Assembly: GCA_030762935.1 (NCBI GenBank)
Contig: CM060884.1
Coordinates: 74,536,696 to 74,600,695 of the forward strand
Reading direction: 5' to 3'
Source of the DNA: Hymenopus coronatus
Lineage: Eukaryota; Arthropoda; Insecta; Mantodea; Hymenopodidae
DNA length: 64,000 nt
Under the pieces are notes generated by a model. The model had not been told where the DNA came from and did not search any database. It worked only from the letters and a program-made list of their open reading frames with translations. Below are positions 34,333 through 44,205 of this stretch, one piece after another (the stretch's first letter is position 1; each line of letters starts with the position of its first letter). The position numbers and the translations under genes are program-made.

Positions 34333-34995
34333 TATAGATATAATGGAGGTTGGGGCGGTAATGAGTTACGGGTTCGTGCCCGGGTGGGCGTTTTGGCTAT
34401 TAGGAATTTGTGGAGGCCCTAGCTCGGGAATTTTACTAGCATGTAAACTCCTTTCAGGGTGTGGTACGACAAAGAGTTTTATTCAGTTAGTTCGGCCTCT
34501 TACCGCCATCGAACACACACGCCTTCCTCCTAAATTTCCTCCTGTGAAACTATGCTTTACCCTACCGCAACTATTGTTACTTATTAATCTTTATTCGATG
34601 ATTTCGTCGGTACTCTGGTCCGCATTAAATAACTAATTCCCTCACACCTAAAAATAGCCTATTGGGCTCGACCACGGACCCTAAATATCACATCTTTGCT
34701 CTGCCGATGATCGACGCCAAGTGCCTCAAAAAAGTTCCCTGGCCAGCGGAGAGAATTGCTTTCTCTTCCGTTATGTTCCCCTCGGGCATTGTACTCTCAC
34801 CCCCTTCAGTTCAATGCCCTACCCTCTAACGGTACACTTGGCTACTTAGACGTGTTTGAAAACCTTCTTCCTTTCCCATCTTCAATGCATAATTATATTT
34901 CCCTTCTTGGTATCATTTATATTATTAGCTATTATTTAATCTTTCCCTTCTGTATAACTCTTGGCCCCGTGACAGAACATGTACTGTCTCAGGAT
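34333..34995 (+). repeat. Dispersed repeat S9, copy 2
   Basis: Second copy of the repeat at 30020-30780. Here the beginning has cgggttcgtgcccgggtg, a good Pol III B-box-like sequence. The frame 34241-34636 crosses the repeat boundary and is absent from copy 1. Confidence 0.75.
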
Positions 34996-35126
34996 TAATC
35001 TGAGAAACTTTGAAAAACCCAACCGCATATAAGATATCCTATTGAAGTTCATATCAGTAATACACTTTATTACGAATATACTTAACCTAGTATCAAATTT
35101 CTAACAGATAGATACTAAATATACAT

Positions 35127-35254
35127 GTTTACTTTCTCTACACGTACTATGTATATAGTGGTTAGAGAGGTATTATATTGTATACTCAAAAATTGGATAC
35201 CGAGATTTCACAAGAAATATATGTTTTGCGAACCTCAGAATCCAAAAAAACAAT
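35127..35254 (+). mobile_element. R1 5' module only
   Basis: ttactttctctacacgtac to cagaatccaaaaaaac, then at once an inverted full copy. Confidence 0.75.
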
Positions 35255-36328
35255 CTGATGTGTTCCATTCGCATGACTTTTTCTACATCTCTGGTACAAC
35301 TTATAGTTAAAAAGCTTATGCTTCTATTTACTTCATGCTAATCGAGAAAAAATTAGACTTATTACTTGTTTCCTTGTAAATGGAAGCGAAATAAAGGAGT
35401 GCCATAAGTTCAAGTGATAGTCAAAACCTGGTTGCTATGTGACTGAAATTCCTTTGTTTGTATGGATAAATTCTTGTATGAGAAAAGTATAAGTATTTTA
35501 AAGCTGAAAACAGTAACAAGGAATATCTCAAAAACGGTCAACTTGACGAAAAAAGTGAGTATAACATAAATGTGTGCTTTAACCAGCTCTACATTGTGTG
35601 TGAGGTAAGTTTTTGTCTATCCAGTTATGCAAAGCTCATTCAGAATAAACAGGTCTTCAGGGGCTATTCCAGAAAATTCAAGATGTACAAATAAATATAT
35701 TTAATATACCATATTTTAATAACATTCGTTAGAGCCACTTTTGAGAAAATCAAAATTTTCGAAATTTTTTCCATGTAAAGGGTAGTTGGGGGTGGGCGGA
35801 TTTTCTTGAAAACCTTTGTGTCGCATCCTTGGATGATATCAAACTTAAACACCAAATTTGGTATTTAAAGGTATTTACGTTTTTTAGCTATGTCGGCCTC
35901 CGTGGTGTAATGGTTACCATGCTAACTTCAGATACCCAAGGTCGTGGATTCAAACCCTGTGGAGGACGATGGCTTTTTTCGGATGTAAAATTCTTAGCAG
36001 GGCTTCCCTCGGAAGGGAAGTAAAACCGTTGGTCCCGTGTCGTAGTTTTAAGGCACGTAAAAGAACCTCAAGCCTGATAGAGAGGCCTCTGAGCAAAATT
36101 AAGCGGTCTTTCACGCCCGATTTAGAATGGGACGCTGAGAACCACAGTAGTTAAAGAGCGTCCACATACTCATATAGACCAACCTCTTTCTGAAAATGTT
36201 TTTTTTTTTTTTTGGCTTCAGGGGGTCCTAAAACGTGTAAATCCGGTGAAATCTTGGTATCGAATTTTTGGGTGGAATACAATACCTTCTCTATACAATA
36301 TGTACATCGTACGTGTAGAGAAAGTGAA
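35255..36328 (-). mobile_element. R1 element with a SINE inside
   Basis: Minus-strand copy from aatctgatgtgttccattcg to the terminal gtgtagagaaagtg, split by the SINE at 35887-36158. Together with the 5' module before it, the unit has R1 5' termini at both ends. Confidence 0.8.
35887..36158 (+). repeat. SINE family S2, best copy
   Basis: The head has ggcctccgtggtgtaatggt (A box) and ggattcaaaccctg (B box). The body contains ttccctcggaagggaag, gaacctcaagcctgatag and the end gaatgggacgctgagaacc. About 270 bp. Other copies are at 6905 and 42780. Confidence 0.85.
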
Positions 36329-36867
36329 ATATAGAGAACTTGAACTTTCTTTGAGGTTTTAGACTCAATATCTCTGGTGTTGTATGACATGAGTGCACGT
36401 TTTGAAGGTTTGCATGTGAACAGTTGGATATATAAACACGCGACAGATGTGTTTGGGAAAACTGATTGTGGTTATAGGCATTAGATGCGCACATATCCTA
36501 TATTCTCGTCGATTCTAATGAGCACAAGAAACCTGAGTAAACATTCTGCTGTGATTTAACCGGGTTAACAACAGTCAAATGCAAATTCCGTCACACAAAT
36601 AACGGTATGCCATTGCTGTGAAACGGCAATGTGTTGCTATAACGATATGTTTATCTCTCACACAACTAGAGATGCGAGGTCGTGTTTATCGCTCATACGT
36701 GAATGTATACTTGAGGTGCCTATCTCAGATAAAGTGATAACACTTAGTAAACATCAAATGAAATAAGAGGGAATGAAGGTTCAATGTGAGTTGAATTATT
36801 GCATTGTTATTTGACGCAATGCAATGCGTATTACGAGGGGCACTGTTTATATTTTGAGCACTTAATA
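36329..36867. other. No gene seen
   Basis: Unrecognised sequence. 36550-36720 contains ggcaatgtgttgc-type short repeats but nothing clear. Confidence 0.35.
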
Positions 36868-37014
36868 AACATATCAGATGTATCACATTCATATTACTTC
36901 CTTCACATCGCTAAAACAAATTATTGTTAAAAAGCATAAACTTCTATCTACTTTATAGTATTTGAGATAAACATTAACAAATTGGATAGGTAGCGTCAGT
37001 CTGAATAATTCAAT

Positions 37015-37085
37015 GCCATAGCGGAGAATTGAACCACGGATCTTCCTGTCTCTAGCCGGTTGCTCTGCCACTGAGCTACCATAGC
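37015..37085 (-). repeat. tRNA-like SINE head S6 (71 nt)
   Basis: On the minus strand it starts gctatggtagctcagtggca and ends ccgctatggc. Acceptor arms pair over 7 bp with G-T pairs, the D arm gctc/gagc pairs, and the anticodon loop would be ctagaga (anticodon AGA). The anticodon stem has two mismatches and the T stem is poor. Three partial copies next to it make a SINE much likelier than a gene. Confidence 0.55.
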
Positions 37086-37109
37086 AATATGCCGGCATAG
37101 CATTGAATT

Positions 37110-37385
37110 TTCCAACTGACTGTCGAGAGACCGGGAGATCCATGGTTCAAATCCCGGCTATGGCATTGACTTTTTCAGTCAGTCTACCTATCCAACTCCT
37201 GTCCTACACACGGCTAGAGATCTGGAGATCCATGGTTCAAATCCCGGCTATGGCATTGACTTTTTCAGTCACAGTCTACCTAGCCAACTCCTGTTCTACA
37301 CACGGCTAGAGACCGGGAGATCCATGGTTCAAATCCCGGCTAAGGCAGTGAATTTTTCAGTCTGACTCTACCTATCCTATGCACG
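37110..37385 (+). repeat. Three tandem 90-92 bp units holding the B-box half of S6
   Basis: The units carry ccatggttcaaatcccggct at 37140, 37230 and 37322, then tggcattgactttttcagtc and ctacctatccaactcctg. Each keeps the anticodon loop, the B box and the SINE body but not the A box, and all run opposite to the S6 head at 37015-37085. Confidence 0.85.
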
Positions 37386-37620
37386 AATTTTGTGAAAAAA
37401 ACAATTAAATCATTACCAGAAATTGTCTTAATTATTTGCTTTCTTACATGTAGAAGGCTAAAACGACAGTCAAATCTTTTAAAAGCTGGTTACCATGTGG
37501 TTGAAATCCATTTCTATACAGGGCCAGGAGCTTATATTTTTCCCTGTTAAAAAGGTTTAAGTATTATACTTAAGAAACAAATAACAAAGATATATCTGAA
37601 GTGATCAATTCAAAGGAAAA

Positions 37621-38475
37621 GATATGTTGTGTTCCATTTTATGAACTTCTCCACATCTCTACAATAAATTATTGTTAAAAAAATTCATTTTCTATTTAAT
37701 AAATGCTAATTGAGAAAAAATTAGCAGAAATAGTATTATTACTTGCTTCCTTGTAAGTAGAAGCGAAATAAGGGAGTACCATAGATTAAAGTTATAGTCA
37801 AAACCTGGTTGCTATGTGACTGAAGATCCTTTGTTTGTATGGACAGGAGTAGACAAATTCCTTATGAGAAAAGCTTTAAAGCTGAAAACAGTAACAAGGA
37901 ATCTCTCAAAACGGTCAACTTGACGAAAAAAATGTATATAACATAAATCCTATGCATTAACCAGCTCTATATTGTCTGTGAAGCTTTTGTCTATCTCTTA
38001 CGGTTTGCCAGTTATGCAAAATTCATCCAGAATTAATGGGTCATCAGAGGCTATTCCCAGAAAATTGAAGATGTATATATTATTTGTCATGTAAATATCT
38101 CTAATACAGGGCATTTTAACCAGAATCGTTAGAGCAATTTTTGAGAAAATCAAAATTTTAGAAACTTTTCCGTGTAAAGGGTATTTTAATGTGGGAGGAT
38201 TTTTCGCATCCTTGGAAGATACCAAACTTAAATACCAAGTTTGGACTTTAACGGTCTTTTCAATTTTGAGCTATGCTACCCACAGACACACACACACACA
38301 CACTCTCTCACTCACACAGACAAACAGACAGACACACGCACGGATATTTTTCTAAATATGCTTTTTTTGGATTCAGGGAGTTTCAAAATATATATTTCCG
38401 GTGAAAACTCGGTATTGGATTTTTTGGTGCAATACAATACAATACAATGTACATAGTGTATAGAGAAAGTATTAA
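37621..38475 (-). mobile_element. R1 element, near full length
   Basis: Minus-strand copy from gatatgttgtgttccatttt to gtgtatagagaaagtatt, with CA and CAGA repeats at 38287-38340. Confidence 0.8.
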
Positions 38476-38479
38476 TATG

Positions 38480-38940
38480 ATGACAGTGGGGACAGCTCGG
38501 CAACTGCGACCAAGTACTAACATATTGCGGCCCCCGAGGGAAGGGTTGAGAGGAGAGGAACCCACAGCCCAGCACGGAGGAAGCTAAGCTCAGAAGTCCC
38601 CGAGACACTAGATGACAGCCCTGGCTCGCATAGAGGCTAACCAGACGCCGGGAGACCGGAAAGAGGCCTCTACAACGCAACCAGAGGGAAGAGTGTTTGC
38701 CTCGGAGTAAGCAATCGTGCCATCTGCCTGCAAAGCAACACCTGCCGCCGACCTGAGAGATGAATGAGGGAAATGAATAGGAAGAATGAAAGGAAAACTT
38801 ACCGTAGTAGATATACAGCACTCGTCTAAGGGGCCCCAGTGAAATCCAGGGCTAGATTGCATGGTCAAAGGGAAGTGAACCCGGACTTCCTGAATGCCCA
38901 TCCCAGAGGAAACGCCTGAGCTATCTGTCTCGCTGAACAG
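38480..38940 (-). repeat. GC-rich SINE-like repeat S7
   Basis: On the minus strand, agatagctcaggcgtttcct (A-box-like, about 38930) and ccgggttcacttcccttt (B-box-like, about 38880) head a GC-rich stretch of about 450 bp that stands out from its AT-rich surroundings. The frames 38312-38821 and 38608-38901 (minus) show no domain. Its GC content could also suggest a captured host fragment; a donor-like cggtaagt lies at about 38810 (minus). Confidence 0.45.
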
Positions 38941-38964
38941 TATCTGAATGTACCACCACAGTTT

Positions 38965-40035
38965 TTACTTTCTCTACACGTACTATGTACATAGTGGTTA
39001 GAGAACGTATTGTATTGCACCCAAAATTTGTTATACCGCGATTTCACTTGAATTACATATTTTTTGATCCTCTGAATCCAAAAAAAGTATTTTTAGAAAA
39101 ATATCTGGGAGTATGTGTGTGTATGTGTGTCTGTGGGCAACATAAATAAGAAACGAAGACATAGTTAAATACCAATCTTGGTACTTAAGTTTGGTATCTT
39201 GCAAGGATACCATAGGCCGCGCCGTGGCCGAGTGGTTAGACCACTGGACTCTCACCTAGACGGCCGGGGTTCAATCCCAAGCGACCGCATGTGAGCTTTG
39301 TGGTGGACAAAGCGGCGCAGGTGCTGGTTTTCTCCTGGTACTCCGGTTACCCCCGCCATTGCATTCCACCGGTGCTCCATCATCATTCATGTATCATCAG
39401 TGTCACCACCTGCGGTGCCGTAAGTAGTTAAAGCGGGCGTTAAACACTACCAAAAAAAAAAAAAAAAGATAGCACACCAAGATTTTCAAGAAAATCCCTC
39501 CACCCCTAACTACCGTTTACTTGGAAAAAATTCCGAAGATTTTGATTTTCTGAAAAATGGCTGTAACGATTTTGATTAAAACCTCTTATATTTAAAATAA
39601 ATGTATATCTTAAATTTTCTGGGAATAGCCTCTGAAGACATCTTTAACCTGGATGAATTTTGCATCACACGTAAACCATAAGGGATAAGCAAAAACTTAC
39701 TTAACAAAAAAATGTAGATCTCGTTAAAACACGTACCGTTGACCGTTTTTGAGACATTCCTTTTTTTTTTTGGTTTCAGCTTTAAAATACTTTTCTCATA
39801 CAGGAAATTGTCAACTTCTGTCCATTCAAACAAAGGAACTTCAGTCACATAACAACCAGCTTTTGACTATCACTTTAACCTATGGTACTCCCTTGTTTCG
39901 GTTCTACTTACAAGGAAGCAAGTAATAAGACTATCTCTGCTAATTTTTCTCGATTAGCATTAATTAAATAGAGGAATAAGTTTTGGAACAAATACTTTAT
40001 TGTAGAGATGTAGAGAAAGTCATGTGAATGGAGAT
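38965..40035 (+). mobile_element. R1 element, full length, with a SINE inside
   Basis: From ttactttctctacacgtac to gtcatgtgaatggagatcc, split by the SINE at 39215-39468 just where other copies read aaggatgcgacacgaag. Confidence 0.8.
39215..39468 (+). repeat. SINE family S1, full length with A-tail
   Basis: gccgtggccgagtggttaga (A box), gggttcaatccc (B box), S1 body, taaacactacc and a 15-16 nt A-run. Inserted in R1 after gcaaggata. Confidence 0.85.
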
Positions 40036-40375
40036 CCTTTTGCCCTCAACCTTATGTGGTAGAAAAAAAAGGGTGAACGTGAGTTGAGACTATTTCATTT
40101 TCTTGTGCAATACTTTCTCAGTCAGTTACAAAGTCGCATCTGTTGTTAAATACGTAACTTTGAAAAGAAAGTGTGAGAGGAATATACTCAACAGGGAAGT
40201 TTGTGTGACCTCATACTGCAACAGCTGTTGACACTCTTTGGCACAATTTATTTTCACGTTTTCCTCTAAAGATAAAGCTCTGCTATTCGTTATGCCCTTA
40301 GCATACAGTTTATATCATACTTCTTATAAAATAAGGCTAGCACGCCCCTTAGTATTTTCTGCTTAGAAGCTATTT
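40036..40375. other. No gene seen
   Basis: AT-rich spacer between R1 copies. Confidence 0.4.
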
Positions 40376-41390
40376 TTATTTTCTCTACACATTTTATCTT
40401 CCTGTGTATAAAGAAAATATTGTATTGCACCCAAAAATTCGATACCGAGATTTCCCCTGTATCCAATAAAGCATTTTTAGAAGCAGGTTCGTGTGGGTAT
40501 GAGTTGGCAAAATACCAAACTTGGTATTAACAAAGATTTTGAGAAAAATCCACCCGCTCCAAACTACCCTGTACATGGAAAATTTTCCGAAAATTTTGAT
40601 TTTGTCAAAAATGGTTCTAAGGAGTTTGATTAAAACACCGTATATTAAACGTACTTGAGCCCACCTGGGTAGTGTGCGTCTACTTCACATTCGAAAGGTC
40701 CTGAGTTCGAATCTCACTTAGTGTGAGTTACCCGGATAACATTTTTTGGGAGTTTTTCCTTATCCTGAGAAGACGAATGTCGAGTAATTATAAGCTTCAT
40801 GGACCCCGACATCATTTGAGCATTATTTCATCAATTTTATTCATTCATTGCCCGATATGACCAAGCAGGTTAAAGGATGTTAAGCTAAAATAAAAACAAA
40901 AACTTATATCCCAAATAAAATATATATCTTGTATTCTCTGGGAATATCCTCTGGTTACCTCTTATTCTGGAATAATTTTGTTACATTATGCATAGCTTGT
41001 AAACCCTAAGAGATAGACAAACCCTTACTACACAAAATATGTAGATCTGTTAAACCACACAATTTATGTTATATACATTCTTTTCGTAGAGTTTTTGAGA
41101 TATTCCTTGTTTTTGATTTCAGTTTTGAAATTCTTAAACACTTTTTACATACGAGAATTTGTCAATTAGCGATGCATAGTAACGGAATTCATCCACATGG
41201 CAACCAGCTTTTAAAAGATTTGACTATCGTTTTAGCCTAGTGTATTCCATTATTTCCCTTCCTCTTTCAATAAAGCATTTTTGCTAAAGTTTACCTCGAG
41301 TACCATGAAGTAGATAAAACCATAATATTTTGAACAATAATTTGCTACAAAGTTGTAGGGAAAGTCACCTGAATGGAACACATCTCTAAT
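40376..41390 (+). mobile_element. R1 element, older type, with a SINE inside
   Basis: From ttattttctctacac, with a deletion near 40450 and the TG run lost, to gtcacctgaatggaacacat. The SINE at 40656-40905 splits it. Confidence 0.7.
40656..40905 (+). repeat. SINE family S3, best copy
   Basis: tgggtagtgtgcgtc (A-box region), cctgagttcgaatctcac (B box), gttacccggataac, ttatcctgagaagacgaatg, cgatatgaccaagcagg, and a tail ending aaataaaaac. Confidence 0.85.
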
Positions 41391-41399
41391 TCTTTTGCA

Positions 41400-42279
41400 T
41401 ACAATTTATTCTATCAATGTATTATTCCTCCATCTATTGCAAACTAATTGAGATAAACATTAGCAAAATTGACCTTATTTCCGGAAATAAGAGAAAACTT
41501 CAGAGTAAAGCGGAGCAAAATCTTACAATTGACATTGAAATATTTCTATGATTAAAAATAAAAACGAAATAAAATAAAATCTACAATGTACCATAGGTTA
41601 AAGTGATAGTCAAAAGCTGGCTGCTATGTGACTGAAGTTCCTTTGTTTGTATGGACAGCAGTTGACAAATTCCTGTACGAGAAAAATATAAGTTTTACAA
41701 AAACAAAGAAATTTAACAAAAACGAAAAAAAAATCATATAACATAAATTGTGTGTTTTAACGTGCTCAACATTTTTTGCGTGTGTGTTTATGTCCATCTC
41801 TTACGGTTTAGCACTTACGCAAAATTCAGTAAAACTGATCCTGAGTAAAGTAGTCTTCAGAGCCTATTCCCAGAAAATTCAGGATATTCAGTTTGTCAGG
41901 TAAATATCTTCAATATACGATATTTTAATCAAAACCATTGGAGCCATTTTTAAGAAAATGAAAATGTTTGAAAAAAGTTCCATGTAAAGGGAATTTGTGG
42001 ATAGGGCAATTTGCTTGAAAATCTTCGTGTGGCATCCTTGGAAGATAGCAATCTTTAACACCAAGTTTGGGCTGTAACGGTCTTTTCCTTTTTGAGCTAT
42101 GCTGTCCAAAGTCACACACACATACACACTTACCTGTTTCTGAAAATGCTTGTTTTGGACTCGGTGCGTCCTAAAACATGTATTTCCGGTGAAATCCCGA
42201 CATCGAATTTTTTGGGTGGAATACAACACATTTTCTATCCCTATGTACATTGTACATACGGGGCTAGAGAAAGTAAAAA
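41400..42279 (-). mobile_element. R1 element, 3' end degenerate
   Basis: Minus-strand copy. 41400-41510 is the older 3' type (gagataaacattagcaaaat), 41590 onward is the common type, ending ctatgtacattgtacatacg, ggggctagagaaagta. This 5' variant also ends the copy at 49705-50407. The 146-aa minus frame 41888-42328 crosses the CA repeat and is not conserved. Confidence 0.7.
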
Positions 42280-42445
42280 AACCCAACCGCGTGACACTAC
42301 TATCATCTCTCTCTTTCTTCTCCGACATAGGTTAGCAACATGAGTATTCTTGTTTGAGAAAGCCAACCTTTATAGGCAAAATAAATAAATAAACAATGTT
42401 CGAAAGCTCCAAGCTAAAAACAGGATTGAATACTTAATACCAAAA
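42280..42445. other. No gene seen
   Basis: Unrecognised short spacer. Confidence 0.35.
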
Positions 42446-42735
42446 CTCTGACTACGGATCTGACCCCTAACACTATCTTCTTAGCTTAAAGCGAAGGTAT
42501 CCTGTTTAGTGGATGATACCTTAAAATACTCTCTGCACTACCAATCTGACTACGGATGGTAGTCAGCCCTCTAACACCATTTTCTTGGGGTTAAGCAAGA
42601 TAGTATGGATAAAGGATTAGACTTTAAAATAATATATATATATATCTACAATTGCCTTCTGACTACGGATGGTGGAGTCGCTAAACTCGACGTCCCTCTA
42701 ACACCATCTACATGTCGCAGAACTAAGCGGCTGTA
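42446..42735 (+). repeat. Three degenerate copies of a hairpin-rich unit
   Basis: ctgactacggat recurs at about 42448, 42546 and 42659, each followed by ctaacaccat or ctaacactat. Perfect hairpins: CTGACTAC/GTAGTCAG at 42546-42566 (5-nt loop) and AAGGTATC/GATACCTT at 42494-42522. The third unit can pair GATGGTG (42668) with CACCATC (42702). Family unknown; it could be a structured RNA-derived repeat. Confidence 0.55.
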
Positions 42736-42779
42736 CTCCTACAGTGCTAGCCGCTGGTTTTTAATTTTGAGCATACAAA

Positions 42780-42949
42780 CTGGTTGGAGGACGACTGATA
42801 TTTTGGCAATAAAAATCCTTAACGTGGTTTTCTTCGGAAGGTAAATAAAGCGGTTGGTCCCGTGTGGTAGATTTACGACATGTATAAGATCCTCAAGCGT
42901 GATAAAGAGGTCCCTGAGCAAACTTAAGCGGTATTTCATGCCCAATATA
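42780..42949 (+). repeat. SINE family S2, 5'-truncated, split by a MITE
   Basis: S2 body (cttcggaaggtaaataaagc, ggtcccgtgtgg, cctcaagcgtgataaagagg, ttcatgcccaa) is cut at TA by the MITE and continues after it as gaatgggactgagaacc. Confidence 0.8.
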
Positions 42950-43528
42950 CGAGGGCCATTTTTTTCAACCTCCGATAGGCATAAATAAAAGACAAGTGCA
43001 TAGAAAACAATTATTTTTTTACTAAAAGTTGTGTACACTTATGATTACTTTTCAACATAATTACCGAAAAGATTGAGACATTTATCCTACCTGTGCACAA
43101 GATTTGTAATACCTGCTTCAAGAAATGTTGCCGCCAATGATTTTAAATGAGCATTAATGTTGTTTTGAAGATCTTCGTTGGTTTGAAGATGGGTTGTGCC
43201 AGCAGTGTGTGGACGAGGGTTGTCATGGATCAACACAATTACTGAAGTCAGCATTCCTCTTCGTTTGTTTTGAATGACTCTCCGCAAACGTCGTAAAGTA
43301 CGTAGATCTTAAACAACGTTAATGCTCATTTGAAATCATTAGCGGCAACATATTTTGAAGCAGGTATTATAAAGCTTGTGCACATGTACGATGAATGTCT
43401 CAATCTTTTCGGTGATTATGTTGAAAAGTAACCATAAGTGTACAAAACTTTTAGTAATAAAATAATTGTTTTCTATTTACTTGTCTTTTATTTATAGCCT
43501 TCGGAAATTAAAAAAAAAAAGACCCTTG
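42950..43528. mobile_element. Fold-back mariner MITE, copy 3 (both arms)
   Basis: Left TIR cgagggccatttttttcaac after TA at 42948. Left arm, minus strand: RRVIQNKRRGMLTS, VLIHDNPRPHTAGTTH, then an internal deletion to TNEDLQNNINAHLKSLAA, ending FGNYVEK near 43050. At cgtcgtaaagtacg (43300) it flips; the right arm reads rightwards from NNVNAHLKS-like sequence to NLFGDYVEK, stop (43432). The right TIR cttcggaaatt..gacccttg is decayed. Both arms share their outer 200 bp or so, so the element can fold into a long hairpin. Confidence 0.85.
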
Positions 43529-43604
43529 AAGAATGGGACTGAGAATTTATTTATAGCCTTCGGAAATTAAAAAAAAAAAGACCCTTGAAGAATGGGACTG
43601 AGAA
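43487..43604 (+). repeat. Perfect 59-bp tandem duplication
   Basis: The unit tttatttatagccttcgg..gactgagaa occurs twice with a 59-bp offset, including the same 11-A run. It spans the right end of the MITE and the resumed SINE. Confidence 0.85.
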
Positions 43605-44034
43605 CCGCAACAAAAGCGAACAAAAATAAAATTCCATTTAATTTAACTAATTGGTAAGTATGGGTGAAGACATGAGATTTTAAAGGCTAGCTGCACTTTG
43701 CCATCTGACCACATACCTTACTGATCATACTGTTACGATATAACAAAGTTGTTAAAGCGACGTAAAATAAAATAGAATTAAAAATTAAATAAACAAACGT
43801 CACATCAGTTGTTATGGAATGAATAATTTGTACATTTCACAAACACTGAAGGTGACAGGGCTCAACAGGTCACAGCGTGGAATCGTTAAACGAAATGAAG
43901 CGTTTCGGGCGCATAAATAATTACATGTCGGGGGAACAGCGTTGCCCGGGATTATATATAATCCCTCTTAACGGAAATTTAAATAAAAAATGACGCGCTT
44001 TTAACTCATCATGAAAAACTGCTGTTAAAAGCGT
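43605..44034. other. No gene seen
   Basis: AT-rich, unrecognised. Confidence 0.35.
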
Positions 44035-44163
44035 TTGTTTTTAGTTTCCCCTAGTCACCTACACAATAAATAGGGAAGGTATTGTATTCCGCCAGAAAAC
44101 TCGATGACGAGATTTTACCGGAAATATATGTTTTGAAGGCTCCTGAGTAAAGAAAAACATTAT
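44035..44163 (+). mobile_element. R1 5' module only
   Basis: ctagtcacctacacaataaa to gagtaaagaaaaacatt, ending at the usual A-run; the next R1 copy starts at once. Confidence 0.65.
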
Positions 44164-44205
44164 TACTTTCTCTACGTGTTCTATGCACATAGTGTATACA
44201 GAAGG

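Larger units (their letters stand above)
36868..37620 (-). mobile_element. Older R1 3' half, interrupted by a SINE cluster
   Basis: 3' end of R1 (atcagatgtatcacattcat) to cattaacaaattgg, then the SINE cluster 36985-37385, then R1 again from acgaattttgtgaaaa to gatcaattcaaaggaaaa. It stops at the A-run where a new R1 copy begins. Confidence 0.65.

Noticed and set aside
34241..34636. 131-aa plus-strand frame with hydrophobic stretches
   Set aside because: It crosses the border of dispersed repeat S9 and is not open in the other S9 copy.
37015..37085. Possible functional tRNA-Ser (AGA)
   Set aside because: Right length and boxes, but mismatches in the anticodon and T stems and adjacent partial copies with the same tail show it is a SINE head.
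38803..38901. Possible host exon on the minus strand ending at a donor-like cggtaagt
   Set aside because: The supposed exon contains A-box and B-box-like sequence and no recognised protein; a single donor-like site is weak evidence.
41888..42328. 146-aa minus-strand frame and similar His/Thr/Cys-rich frames in R1 (for example 48042-48359, 50027-50386)
   Set aside because: They cross the TG/CA microsatellite of R1, and stops fall in different places in each copy; no conserved protein.
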